From Caryophanales bacterium (GTDB taxonomy: Bacteria; Bacillota; Bacilli; Bacillales; Bacillaceae_J), in contig DULJ01000075.1 of NCBI GenBank assembly GCA_012840465.1, positions 1 to 61,482 of the forward strand: a DNA stretch of 61,482 bases, in the 5' to 3' direction. This document shows, piece after piece, positions 34,162-43,055 of this stretch (positions are counted from its first letter, which is position 1; every line of letters starts with the position of its first letter). The notes below the pieces were generated by a model, which was given only the letters and a program-made list of their open reading frames with translations, ran no database searches and was not told the DNA's origin. Position numbers and translations under genes: made by a program.

Positions 34162-35340
34162 TTATGCTTTCACTTGTAGGTTTTCAACAAAATGCTTCAT
34201 ACGTTTAATCGCTTCTTTTAACTGTTCCATGGAAGTTGCATAAGAACAGCGTACATGTCCTGCTCCGCTTGCACCAAATACATCACCAGGTACTACGGCG
34301 ACTTTTTCTTCCATTAATAGTCTTTGGGCAAACTCTTCAGAAGTTAAACCAGTCCTTTTAATGGATGGAAAAGCATAGAATGCTCCACCCGGCATATGGC
34401 AGTCAAGACCGATTTCGTTTAGTGACTTGACAAAATAATTACGGCGCTGCAGATAGCTCTTTTGCATATGGGCTACATCGTCCATGCCGTTTCTCATCGC
34501 TTCAACAGCACCATGCTGGGCCATTGTAGGGGCACACATCATGGTATGCTGGTGAATTTTTAGCATTGCTTGGATAAATACGCTTGGACCACAGGCAAAA
34601 CCTAAACGCCAGCCTGTCATTGCAAATCCTTTTGAGAAACCATTAATGACAATAGTCCTCTCCCACATTCCATCTATTGATGCAAAGCTTGTATATCCAT
34701 CTTCATAGCTTAATTCTGCATAGATTTCATCAGAATAAACAACTAAATCATGTTTTTTCACGATATCAGCAATTTTTTCAAGCTCTGATTTTACCAACAT
34801 GGAACCCGTTGGATTATTTGGTGAACAAATCAAAATCGCTTTTGTTCTTGGTGTAATGACTTCTTCGATTTGCTCGGGCTGCAGCTTGAATTCATTTTCT
34901 ACCGTTGTTTGTACGGGCACAGGAATACCACCTGCCAGTTGAACAATCGAAGCATAGGCCACAAAGCATGGTTCTACAATGATTACTTCATCGCCGGGAT
35001 TAATTGTCGCACGGACAGCTAAATCCAATGCCTGGCTTGCACCAACGGTAACTATTATTTCTTCCTCAGGAGAATAGCCGACTTCAAAACGGTTTTTCAT
35101 ATATTTACTGATTTCCCGACGAAGCTCAATTAAACCTGCATTAGCCGTATAAGCCGTGTAGCCTTGTTCTAGTGATAGAATACTGGCTTCACGGATGGCC
35201 CATGATGTAACAAAGTCCGGCTCACCTACCCCCAAAGAAATAACCCCTTCCATACCGGAAGCAAGGTCAAAAAAGCGACGGATACCAGAGGGCTTAAGGT
35301 TTATTACTTTTTCTGATAAATATTGCTGTCCTTGGGTCAT
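34162..35340 (-). CDS. alaT: alanine aminotransferase AlaT (YugH-like)
   Basis: Fold-type I PLP aminotransferase of 392 aa. The PLP-binding Lys is in NGFSKGFAMTGWRLGF (about residue 240), the cofactor Asp in VVYSDEIYAEL, and the Arg that binds the substrate carboxylate is in HVRCSYATS. It starts inside the alaR stop (4-bp overlap), so both are co-translated. In B. subtilis AlaT makes alanine from pyruvate and is controlled by AlaR. The context is the same here. Confidence 0.93.
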   Translation of the reverse strand: MTQGQQYLSEKVINLKPSGIRRFFDLASGMEGVISLGVGEPDFVTSWAIREASILSLEQGYTAYTANAGLIELRREISKYMKNRFEVGYSPEEEIIVTVGASQALDLAVRATINPGDEVIIVEPCFVAYASIVQLAGGIPVPVQTTVENEFKLQPEQIEEVITPRTKAILICSPNNPTGSMLVKSELEKIADIVKKHDLVVYSDEIYAELSYEDGYTSFASIDGMWERTIVINGFSKGFAMTGWRLGFACGPSVFIQAMLKIHQHTMMCAPTMAQHGAVEAMRNGMDDVAHMQKSYLQRRNYFVKSLNEIGLDCHMPGGAFYAFPSIKRTGLTSEEFAQRLLMEEKVAVVPGDVFGASGAGHVRCSYATSMEQLKEAIKRMKHFVENLQVKA

Positions 35341-35846
35341 GGTGTCACCACAATCCTACGATCTTTCTCGTCATCACCAAAAATTGTTCCATCATGCTTG
35401 TACTTTTTCATGATGAAATGTGTTGTTGTTGAAACGACAGAATCCAACGCTGAAAGCTTTTCAGACACGAAACGAGATACATCGTGCAAAGACTTTCCTT
35501 CGATGACAACGGATAAATCATATGCACCAGACATCAAGTACACAGACTGAACTTCTGGGAAACGATAAATTCTTTCGGCGATTTCGTTAAAACCTCTATC
35601 TCTTTTCGGTGTTACTTTGACATCAATCATCGCTGTAACGCCCGGATCACGCGCTTCTACCTTCTGCCAATCAATTACGGTCAAATACTTAAGGATAATT
35701 TGTCCGTTCTCCATTTTTTTAATAATTTCTTCTGTTTCTTTTACTGTTAGGTCGACCATTTTCGCAAGATCCTCAATTGCTAAACGGCCATTCTTTTCAA
35801 GAATCTCTAGAATCTCAATTTCTTTTTGATTCATGGTGAGTGACAC
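35337..35846 (-). CDS. alaR: Lrp/AsnC-family transcriptional regulator AlaR (YugG-like)
   Basis: Protein of 169 aa. An N-terminal winged helix (about 5-55; EILEILEKNGRLAIEDLAKM) is followed by the RAM domain (about 70-150; VTAMIDVKVTPKRDRGFNEIAERI, VYLMSGAYDLSVVIEG). It is the first gene of alaRT and probably senses alanine or another amino acid. An unusual charged extension of about 15 residues follows the RAM domain. Confidence 0.93.
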   Translation of the reverse strand: MSLTMNQKEIEILEILEKNGRLAIEDLAKMVDLTVKETEEIIKKMENGQIILKYLTVIDWQKVEARDPGVTAMIDVKVTPKRDRGFNEIAERIYRFPEVQSVYLMSGAYDLSVVIEGKSLHDVSRFVSEKLSALDSVVSTTTHFIMKKYKHDGTIFGDDEKDRRIVVTP

Positions 35847-35925
35847 TCCCTAGAAATATAATAGTTTTGAAACCAATTATATCAAAATTAGGACAAATAT
35901 CGAATATATTTTTGAAACTAATACA

Positions 35926-35958
35926 AAAGACCTACTGGTACACAGTATTTCCAGTAGG
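35926..35958 (-). terminator. terminator of the hemerythrin-like gene
   Basis: CCTACTGG and CCAGTAGG arms, followed on the minus strand by TCTTTTGTATT. Confidence 0.8.
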
Positions 35959-35970
35959 ATATTATACATT

Positions 35971-36489
35971 CTATTTAAATACTTTCATTTTGCTTGATAA
36001 TTTTTCTTTTTCACACTCTACTAAATGTTTGTCGGCAAATGGAAAAAGTATTTTTTCCTCTTCATGAAAATGGTCAATAAGTGTTGAGTACGCAAATTCA
36101 ATACAGGATAAAAGCGATAGCCCCTCAATGGGACTAAATGGCGTTTTCCGTTTTTCAAATGTCTCCATGAACTGGATGATTTTTGACTCAATCGTTTTAT
36201 GTTCGTGGTCCATGACCATTAACACGTTATCGTCATCATCATAATATTGTTCTATGATTGGAAAAAGAAAATGCTCTTCTTTATATAAATGAATTTTCAA
36301 ATGTGCAAAAAACGTTATGACCTGTTGATACAATTCAAACCATTTTCCATCCCATTCTTGGTCAAAGGAACCTTTCTGTAATTCTCCTACTAAACGGGAA
36401 ATCTTTTTCATTTGTCCTAAAAGTAAACCATGTGTATCCTTTAGCTGATCTAGCGGTTCACATAAATTGTTCCCTCTGACTTTACTCAT
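35971..36489 (-). CDS. hemerythrin-like (HHE) domain protein
   Basis: Helical protein of 172 aa carrying HHE/hemerythrin-type ligands: DTHGLLLGQMKKI (about 13), HLKIHLYKEEHFLFPI (about 63-78), MDHEHKTIESK, and DHFHEEEKILFPFADKH near the end. The pattern suggests a di-iron O2- or NO-responsive site. The ATG at 36489 has AAGGAG at a good distance; a frame to 36594 has none. In denitrifiers such proteins often join RIC/YtfE repair of nitrosylated iron-sulfur clusters, which fits the neighbourhood, but the N-terminal Cys-rich part of YtfE is missing. Confidence 0.85.
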   Translation of the reverse strand: MSKVRGNNLCEPLDQLKDTHGLLLGQMKKISRLVGELQKGSFDQEWDGKWFELYQQVITFFAHLKIHLYKEEHFLFPIIEQYYDDDDNVLMVMDHEHKTIESKIIQFMETFEKRKTPFSPIEGLSLLSCIEFAYSTLIDHFHEEEKILFPFADKHLVECEKEKLSSKMKVFK

Positions 36490-36628
36490 TTGCAACAGCT
36501 CCTTATAGAAAAGGTCATCTAACTTTTTAGTCCGAATACTATAAGAATACTCTGGATGATTATCATGAAAAATGAACTTTATCACACATTGCATAATAAA
36601 CTGCTTTTTATATTAATAAAAGTCGAAA

Positions 36629-38029
36629 TCAAATGGTGGGTAATTTAATAAAAACCGTTGTGCCCATGCCTTCTTCACTTTCTATATAAAAATTACCGTC
36701 ATGAAGCTGCACAATTTTTTGGACAATGGCTATTCCTAATCCTGTACCACCATATGCTCTAGTTCTTGCTTTATCAATTCTAAAAAACCGTTCCCCGATG
36801 CGGTGAAGATCCTTTTTCGGAATCCCTATCCCGTTGTCTTTTATCGCAATCGTACAAGTATTACCTTTCGACTTTTCCAACGAAACTCGTATGAATGTAT
36901 TCTCCGGCGAATAGCGAATAGCATTTTCTGTGATATTTTGAATAACTTGCTCGATCCGATCCTGATCCCCCATTATGATGACATCTGGATCTAGCCTTTT
37001 CTCAAAACTAAGCTTTTTATCACGTAAAAACGGTTCAAATTTCTCAAGCGATTCCTCAATTAATTGGGCAAGCGCAATCGGTTGGATCTCCATTGGCAAT
37101 GATTTCTTTTCCAACCGGGCTAAATCAAGCAAATCATGGACTAATCGCTGCATTCTTCCCGCTTCACGATTGATTAATTGCATATACTTGATGGCCTCTT
37201 CTTTTCCAGAAATCGTCCCATCCAAAATAGCCTCACTGTACCCTTTAATATAACTAATGGGTGTCCTGAGTTCATGGGATACATTCCCCAAAAACTCTTT
37301 TCTCCGTTCATCCTCTTCATTTATCGCTTCAGACATTTGATTAAAGGCTATACCAAGTCTGCCAATCTCATCATTGGAGCGAACATGAACCTTTTCGCTG
37401 TAATCCCCTTTTGACATTTGATAAGCTACCCGTTCCATTTCATTTAATGGGGTCGTTAATTTTTTAACAATTCTCTTTCCAAAAAGAAGGGCAAATAAGC
37501 TAAAAATCAGACTAATAATCGTAATGATAAGGCTGGATTCTTCAAAAACTTCATTCAGAGTAGCCAGCGGAATATAGAGATAGATAATTCCCTTCAATCG
37601 CTTTTCATCAAGAAGCGGTACAATGACGCCCATTATATTCCTGTCAAATTGCTTTTCATAGCCAACTTTTGTAATACTTTCACCGTTAATTAATCGTTCA
37701 CGCTCATCCGCTCCAATCAAGGTCTGGTGATTAACTTCAAAGGGCAGACAGGCGCTTAATTCCTTCGGATCATTCACCATGACCACTTCAGATCTAGATA
37801 TGTTGTTATACCATTCAATTTTTCCCTGAAGCTCGGGCGTTAACTCTCCTCCGGTATATTCATTAGCTAGTTGAAAACCTTCCTGTCTGAGGTTAGCCTC
37901 GACGTCCTCAACATAGATTTTTTTATATAAATAATGATACATCCCATAGGATACAGCAATCCCAGTTAACATAACAATACTAACAATAATCCATAATTTA
38001 TGTTCAAGAGAAAGAGAAGTTTTATCCAT
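36629..38029 (-). CDS. sensor histidine kinase
   Basis: Membrane kinase of about 466 aa. Two helices (about 12-34 and 165-185) bound an extracytoplasmic sensor domain (about 35-165) that includes a Cys in SACLPFEVN. HAMP follows, then the H-box NVSHELRTPISYIKGY, N-box NITENAIRYSP, G1 DNGIGIP and G2 GTGLGIAIV, all intact. The ATG at 38029 lies just after the response regulator stop codon, with GAGG upstream; 38056 would overlap it more. The signal is unknown. Position beside copper and N-oxide genes suggests a copper, redox or N-oxide cue. Confidence 0.9.
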   Translation of the reverse strand: MDKTSLSLEHKLWIIVSIVMLTGIAVSYGMYHYLYKKIYVEDVEANLRQEGFQLANEYTGGELTPELQGKIEWYNNISRSEVVMVNDPKELSACLPFEVNHQTLIGADERERLINGESITKVGYEKQFDRNIMGVIVPLLDEKRLKGIIYLYIPLATLNEVFEESSLIITIISLIFSLFALLFGKRIVKKLTTPLNEMERVAYQMSKGDYSEKVHVRSNDEIGRLGIAFNQMSEAINEEDERRKEFLGNVSHELRTPISYIKGYSEAILDGTISGKEEAIKYMQLINREAGRMQRLVHDLLDLARLEKKSLPMEIQPIALAQLIEESLEKFEPFLRDKKLSFEKRLDPDVIIMGDQDRIEQVIQNITENAIRYSPENTFIRVSLEKSKGNTCTIAIKDNGIGIPKKDLHRIGERFFRIDKARTRAYGGTGLGIAIVQKIVQLHDGNFYIESEEGMGTTVFIKLPTI

Positions 38030-38033
38030 TTTT

Positions 38034-38711
38034 TTAAACCTCAAATTTATATCCAATTCCCCATACAGTTTGAATTAGATTGCCATGGCTTTTTAGCTTT
38101 AATCGGAGTGTCTTAATATGAGTGTCCACTGTTCGAACACCACCAACATAATCAAAGCCCCATACATTTTCTAATAGCTGTTCACGGCTTAACGCCTGTC
38201 CATTATGACGACAGAAGAATAATAGAAGTTCATATTCCTTCAACGTTAAGTTAATGAGTTCACCTTCAAGATAAACTTGTCTTCCTTTAATATTTAATTG
38301 AATCGGACCGAAGGCTAGCGTCTCCTCCTCATCCCGCACAATCGGATGCGCCCGGCGAAGAACGGCATCCACCCTCGCAATTAATTCATTTGGACTAAAT
38401 GGTTTTACAATATAATCATCTGCTCCGAGCTTCAAACCATAAACCCGATCCCATTCATCTCCCCTTGCTGTTAAAAAGATAATCGGTACGGACGAGGTCT
38501 CTCTTACCTTCATACATAGTGTAAGTCCATCGACATTTGGCATCATAACATCCAAAATAATCAAATCAAATGTATGTGTTTTTAATAGATCAAGAGCAAC
38601 TTGACCATCCTCTGCTTCAACGCAGGCGTAGCCTTCTTTTTCAAGATACATACGGATTAGACGTCTCATATCCGCCTCATCATCAACAACTAAAACTATA
38701 CCTTTATTCAT
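38034..38711 (-). CDS. OmpR/PhoB-family response regulator
   Basis: Protein of 225 aa. Receiver domain with the acidic pair VVDDE (8-12), phosphoacceptor Asp 54 in ILDVMMP and Lys in VKPFSPNELI. The winged-helix effector domain spans about 130-225 (KEYELLLFFCRHNGQALSRE in part, and GVRTVDTHIKTLRLKL). It overlaps the beta-propeller lipoprotein gene by 4 bp and precedes its kinase, so lipoprotein, regulator and kinase form one operon. Target genes are unknown; the nosDLYF genes are candidates. Confidence 0.93.
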   Translation of the reverse strand: MNKGIVLVVDDEADMRRLIRMYLEKEGYACVEAEDGQVALDLLKTHTFDLIILDVMMPNVDGLTLCMKVRETSSVPIIFLTARGDEWDRVYGLKLGADDYIVKPFSPNELIARVDAVLRRAHPIVRDEEETLAFGPIQLNIKGRQVYLEGELINLTLKEYELLLFFCRHNGQALSREQLLENVWGFDYVGGVRTVDTHIKTLRLKLKSHGNLIQTVWGIGYKFEV

Positions 38712-39691
38712 TTTCTCACACCTCTTTTGAACAGGATTTGGAAAGGTCCTTTTCCAGCCTGAATCGTATCAACTATTTCCATTGTAGTGGGATCAACTTC
38801 AATAACTTCATTACTGTCATAGCTTGCAATATAAATGAAATCATTAATAATCGATATTTTAAATGGATTGGCGCCGATTTCTTTCTCAGCGACAACTTCC
38901 TTTGTATGAATATCAATTTTCCGTAGTTGATTGGAGCCATGACTAACGACAAAAACATAGTCCCCCCATTTCTCCAAGTCTACTGGCATAATCGGCGCTT
39001 TAATTTCTTCCTTTATATTGCCTGTATCCAATGAATAAACCGTTACTGCATTCTCCGTCTTATGACCAACCCCATGGCCCCCAGTCCAAAGTTCATCATA
39101 TGGTTCAATTAATACAGCGCCCACAGAGGCAGGCTTTGCATGGATAACCTTTGCTTTTTCATAGGACTCACTATCGAAGACAGTAATTTCAGGAGCATTG
39201 AAATTAATCACAAACAATTGATTCCTTTTTTTACTTTCCAATATTGTTAGCGGATCATCTCCAACAGATACCTCTGCTAGTTTCTCTCCTGCTACTGTCC
39301 TTACTTGAATTTTATCATTTTCCTGATCGGCCAAGTATAGTTTTGAGTCATCATTCGAAATTTGGACATTAACGATCCCCTTACCTGTTTTCCAACGGTC
39401 CACTTCAGTTCCAGTCGTAATATCATAAAGATAAACTTTTTCTAAATGTTTCCCATATAAAAGCAGCGTTTTATTATCTGGTAATAACAAGGCACCTGTA
39501 AACGTAAAAGGCATGGTCCATCTTGCCAACTCTTCTTTTGTTTCTTGATCAAAAAATGATAGACTACTCTCCAGTAGGTTAACAACAATGATCTGGTCTT
39601 TTTGCGACTCTATTTTGGTATATGGTTCCGCTCCGCATCCGGTCAATAAGAGAGCTAGGCTCAAAACTAGTAACCATTTTGTTTTATACAT
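38708..39691 (-). CDS. beta-propeller (YVTN/NHL-type) lipoprotein
   Basis: Protein of about 327 aa. Signal peptide with lipobox LTGCGAEP, then repeated beta-propeller blades with the pattern VYLYDITTGTEVDRWKTG, LYLADQEND and VFVVSHGSN (about six). No catalytic residues recognised. Blades of this kind often bind metal or protein partners outside the cell. It is the first gene of an operon with a two-component system and could serve as accessory sensor. The start is uncertain: ATG at 39691 fits the signal peptide but has a weak site; an upstream TTG at 39745 lies in an old transposase fragment. Confidence 0.75.
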   Translation of the reverse strand: MYKTKWLLVLSLALLLTGCGAEPYTKIESQKDQIIVVNLLESSLSFFDQETKEELARWTMPFTFTGALLLPDNKTLLLYGKHLEKVYLYDITTGTEVDRWKTGKGIVNVQISNDDSKLYLADQENDKIQVRTVAGEKLAEVSVGDDPLTILESKKRNQLFVINFNAPEITVFDSESYEKAKVIHAKPASVGAVLIEPYDELWTGGHGVGHKTENAVTVYSLDTGNIKEEIKAPIMPVDLEKWGDYVFVVSHGSNQLRKIDIHTKEVVAEKEIGANPFKISIINDFIYIASYDSNEVIEVDPTTMEIVDTIQAGKGPFQILFKRGVRK

Positions 39692-39710
39692 TCCATTTTT
39701 GACTTTTTTC

Positions 39711-39954
39711 TTAATCTGCACCAAAATAAACACCGCCCTCTCCAAGGATTTCTTGATGTGATTTTTGTTTCTTTATGTGACTTTTTACGGTTTCTTCGCT
39801 CACTTTTCCTACCGTGCTAATAAAGTACCCTTTACTCCATAATGAAACCTTTTAAATCCAAATTTTAACAATACGTCAAATCTAAATTTTGGGCACCATA
39901 TAATATAGGATTGGATTAGAAACTTACAATGGTTTTATCTGTTGTATCGCTCAT
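39711..39954 (-). pseudogene. degenerate IS200/IS605-family TnpA (Y1) transposase
   Basis: Minus-strand frames give pieces of an IS200-type transposase in order: an ATG at 39954 with MSDTTDKTIV, then, in another frame, YIIWCPKFRFDVL (N-terminal strand of TnpA), then in a third frame LWSKGYFISTVGKVSEETVKSH and a stop at 39711 (the C-terminal helix region). The central HUH and tyrosine part is absent. So an internal deletion and frame changes have killed it. No tnpB or clear element ends seen. The remnant lies directly upstream of the beta-propeller lipoprotein gene. Confidence 0.75.
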
Positions 39955-40219
39955 TTTTCGTACAGTTATGATAATAATTCGTCTGATTTAATTGATATAT
40001 ATTCATTTTACCACGAGGGAATATACGTTCTCAACTTTTACTTTAATATATTTGATATTTAGTATAACTGTTATATGTGTTAAAAAAATGAATTTACTTT
40101 CTAAATTTTTTTTAAAACTTTTTCATTTCCTTTCAGTTTCCTCACAGATATTTCAAATCCTTTTAGTAATCTGTAATTGGGATCAAAAATATAAATAACT
40201 TTGGAGGTTAGATTTATTT

Positions 40220-40897
40220 ATGAAAAAAATTTTGATGGTATTATCAACTTTCGGTTTATTAACAGGTATACTCGCAGGATGTGGAGCTAGCGACAATAAG
40301 GAACAAAGCCAGGCTCCTGTTGAAGACACAGCCGGTGTTGAAAAAGATGCAAATGGTGCAGTCAACGATGACAAAGCATCAAAAAATGAGCCGATGGATG
40401 TATCCGTTGCAGCAACTGAACCTGATGCTGAAACAAAGTGTTCCATGTGTGATATGACGGTCTACCCTCACGATCATGAGATGGGCAAATTTACAGGACA
40501 AGTTGTAACAGCAGATGGAGAGCATTTATTTACAGATGATGTAGGATGTTTAATGAACCAAATCCGTACTCTTGACAAAGAGCCACAAGCTGCATGGGTA
40601 CGCGATTATAACACATTAGAATGGGTGCCGGTAAATAATGCAATTCCTGTAAGAGCAAGTATCGAAACTCCGATGAAAATGGGCTTTGCGCTATTCGGTT
40701 CTGAAGATGCAGCTAATAAGTATGTAACTGAAAATCCAATGGCGGCTCCCGTTGTATCTACAATGGATGCCGTTGATAAAATCGCTGAAGAGCGTTACAA
40801 AGCAAAAATGGAAAAAATGAAGGCATCTCAGGAAAAAGCAGCTGATGCTGCAGGCGACCATGGGCAGATGCAGATGGATGGGCAAATGAATCACTAA
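40220..40897 (+). CDS. NosL-family copper-binding lipoprotein (first of two)
   Basis: Lipoprotein of 225 aa, lipobox LAGCGAS (Cys about 21). A disordered linker rich in Ala, Asp and Glu (about 25-70) leads to a NosL domain with CSMCDMTVYPHDH (CxxC-type metal motif) and LFTDDVGCLMNQ. The C-terminal tail is helical and ends in a His/Met-rich run (HGQMQMDGQMNH), a plausible extra copper site. NosL proteins bring Cu(I) to N2O reductase assembly. It has a strong GGAGG site and points toward a convergent nosF-like gene, with a shared terminator. Confidence 0.88.
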   Translation: MKKILMVLSTFGLLTGILAGCGASDNKEQSQAPVEDTAGVEKDANGAVNDDKASKNEPMDVSVAATEPDAETKCSMCDMTVYPHDHEMGKFTGQVVTADGEHLFTDDVGCLMNQIRTLDKEPQAAWVRDYNTLEWVPVNNAIPVRASIETPMKMGFALFGSEDAANKYVTENPMAAPVVSTMDAVDKIAEERYKAKMEKMKASQEKAADAAGDHGQMQMDGQMNH

Positions 40898-40908
40898 GTA
40901 AGAACAAC

Positions 40909-40949
40909 AAAAAGGATTCCTCGCTGCTTTGGCAAGGAATCCTTTTTTT
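40909..40949. terminator. bidirectional terminator between nosL-like and nosF-like genes
   Basis: AAAAAGGATTCCT and AGGAATCCTTTTTTT arms around a 12-nt loop, with A-run and T-run on opposite sides, between convergent genes. Confidence 0.92.
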
Positions 40950-40955
40950 CTTATA

Positions 40956-41702
40956 TCACACCGTTTGCCGAGCCTTAACTAACGAAAAGAATACTTCTTC
41001 CAACGTTGTTTTGACGCTGGAACCGTCGTCATTCCCTTTTGTCAACGCCTCAACCGTATCTATAACTAGCAGTCGGCCGCTATTCATAAAAGCAACCCGA
41101 TCGGCCAACTCCTCAACATCAGATAAAATATGCGAGGAGAATAAAATCGTAGTCCCTTTTTCCTTTTCTTCTTTAATGATATTTTTAAATTCACGCACCC
41201 AATAAGGGTCTAAGCCGTTTGTCGGTTCATCGAGAATTAATAGCGGTGCTTCTGGCAATAAACTTTGGGCTAATGCCAACCTTTGCTGCATTCCCTTTGA
41301 ATACTCGCGAACCTTTTTATCCTTATCATTGGCAAGGCCTACTTTTTCAAGTAGAAAATCAGCCCTTCCTTTTGGGACATTTGATAGGTCAGCAAAAAAA
41401 CATAAAACCTCATAGCCAGTTAAAACCTTCGGAAACACCATCGCATCTGGCATATAGGAAAAAAGCGATTTATACACCGCTCTATTCGCATCCATCGTCA
41501 TCCCTGACAGCTTGATCGTTCCTGACGATGGCTTCACATTGCCAATGATCATTTGAATAACAGTACTTTTTCCTGCTCCATTGCCGCCGCAAAGTGCGAA
41601 ACATTCGCCTTTCATAATTTCAAAATTAATGTGCTCAATTCTATTAGTGGGACTATAGATTTTACTTAAATCACTAACTTCAACCATTGTACTATGCTCC
41701 AT
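40956..41702 (-). CDS. NosF-like ABC ATPase of the second nosDLYF cluster
   Basis: ATPase of 248 aa. Walker A GGNGAGKST (about 39-47), signature EYSKGMQQR, Walker B LLILDEPTNGLDPYW, His in LFSSHILSDVEEL. It overlaps the permease gene by 11 bp and is the last gene of the cluster. It resembles the nosF at 12780 but has a different linker and C terminus, so this is a distinct paralogue and not a recent duplication. It probably works with the NosY- and NosD-like proteins of this locus. Confidence 0.88.
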   Translation of the reverse strand: MEHSTMVEVSDLSKIYSPTNRIEHINFEIMKGECFALCGGNGAGKSTVIQMIIGNVKPSSGTIKLSGMTMDANRAVYKSLFSYMPDAMVFPKVLTGYEVLCFFADLSNVPKGRADFLLEKVGLANDKDKKVREYSKGMQQRLALAQSLLPEAPLLILDEPTNGLDPYWVREFKNIIKEEKEKGTTILFSSHILSDVEELADRVAFMNSGRLLVIDTVEALTKGNDDGSSVKTTLEEVFFSLVKARQTV

Positions 41703-42522
41703 GATTGATCCCCCGTTTTAATATACTATTTGAAATCAATATCGGAATGATGACCCAAAGAATGGCAGTTATAGAAAAAACAATCTGACCAATATTCCCT
41801 TCACTCCAAACGGTTAAATCGTATAAATGCGGTCCAAAGATTGAGCCGCTGTCCATTGAAATAATTGTCCATACCCGAATTAATTCCACTGGATTTAATA
41901 AAATCGAGATAGTGAACATCGCTAGAATCGCTTGTTTACTAATGACCATTGCTAATCCCATAATGACAAATTCATAAAATAAAACAGTCACTGCCCATAA
42001 AATTAGACTAAGACCTAAAGCTTGGAACCTCGTTGAAGAAAGTGCGCCAACAAGCATGGCCAAACCAAGAAACAAGATCATTAACAGCATCGTAAATCCG
42101 TAAAACAATAAGAAAAAATGAAGCGAAACACTTGCTTTACTAAAAAACAAAATGAGGCCGGCAGCACCGTAGCCGAATGTTACAACTGCAAATAATGTAA
42201 CAAGTAACCCAATAAATTTCCCTACTAATATACGAGAAGTTGGGATTGGGTACGTAAATAATAGTGTTAAGCTTCCATCCTCTTTATCTCCTGCAAGAGA
42301 AGTACTGCCAATTAATAGAGTTAAAAGTGGAACTAAAAACAGAGATAAATTCAGTAGGCTTGCGGCCATACGGTTAAATCCGGTAAAACCCGCTTCTTCC
42401 GCACTGCCACCGAATAGCACGATCGTAATCGCAAGCACTGTATATAAAATGGTAAAGCTGAATACCCATTTACTTCGGGTAATTACCTTTAATTCATGTC
42501 TGGCAATCATAAACATATTCAT
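41692..42522 (-). CDS. NosY-like ABC permease of the second nosDLYF cluster
   Basis: Membrane protein of 276 aa with six or so helices, starting MNMFMIARHELKVITRSKW, the common N-terminal signature of NosY/ABC-2 permeases, and the cytoplasmic loop GDKEDGSLTLLFTYPIPTSR. It overlaps nosF-like by 11 bp and starts about 47 bp after nosL. Only about the topology is shared with the first NosY (13448-14245). It could work in copper or sulfur delivery to exported cuproenzymes. Confidence 0.85.
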   Translation of the reverse strand: MNMFMIARHELKVITRSKWVFSFTILYTVLAITIVLFGGSAEEAGFTGFNRMAASLLNLSLFLVPLLTLLIGSTSLAGDKEDGSLTLLFTYPIPTSRILVGKFIGLLVTLFAVVTFGYGAAGLILFFSKASVSLHFFLLFYGFTMLLMILFLGLAMLVGALSSTRFQALGLSLILWAVTVLFYEFVIMGLAMVISKQAILAMFTISILLNPVELIRVWTIISMDSGSIFGPHLYDLTVWSEGNIGQIVFSITAILWVIIPILISNSILKRGINHGA

Positions 42523-42569
42523 TTTCTACTCACTTCTTTCTAATTGGCACTTGATACTTGGAATTCGAA

Positions 42570-43055
42570 TTAATGGCCTTGCATGACCCAATCTACTTTT
42601 TCCAAGCCATTATAATCCAGCACTTCACCTTTACCTTCTTGTTCGATATAGGCTTCTGCTTCCGCTTTTGTAGCAAAAGAAACTACACCATATGCCATTG
42701 GAGTCCAAAATTCAGGGTGGTACGCGTGGTAGGCCTGCTCAAATGGAACCCATTCCATCGTCTCAAAATCTCTAACATAGCTTGCTCCAATCTCTTTGTT
42801 TTTACCTTCACCATCTAAATACTTAACCATGCAGCCAATATCATCAAACATATGAACCGTTCCATCCGTTTCAACTAGTTGTGTGGCGAAATCTTCATGA
42901 GCAACAGACATATTACAAACCTCACAGGCATCAATTTCTGGATTGACTGCTCTCGGCTCATAACTTGCTTTACTTCCACACGCACTTACAAACAGTAAAA
43001 ATGCCGACAATAATAGCAAATGCAACCCGCTTCGCTTCATTACTTTTTTCATCAT
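42570..43055 (-). CDS. nosL: NosL-family copper chaperone lipoprotein (second of two)
   Basis: Lipoprotein of 161 aa, lipobox VSACGSK. NosL domain with CEVCNMSV (CxxCxM), MFDDIGCMVKYLD and the later ASYVRDFETMEWVPFEQA block. Compared with the product at 40220 it has no His/Met tail and a shorter linker. It overlaps nosD by 4 bp within nosD-nosL-nosY-nosF. As the first nos operon has no nosL, this protein may serve NosZ maturation in trans. Confidence 0.9.
   Translation of the reverse strand: MMKKVMKRSGLHLLLLSAFLLFVSACGSKASYEPRAVNPEIDACEVCNMSVAHEDFATQLVETDGTVHMFDDIGCMVKYLDGEGKNKEIGASYVRDFETMEWVPFEQAYHAYHPEFWTPMAYGVVSFATKAEAEAYIEQEGKGEVLDYNGLEKVDWVMQGH

Noticed and set aside
35847-35970. T-box leader for alaRT
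   Set aside because: No specifier loop or T-box motif seen; only a promoter-like gap and a terminator of the hemerythrin gene.
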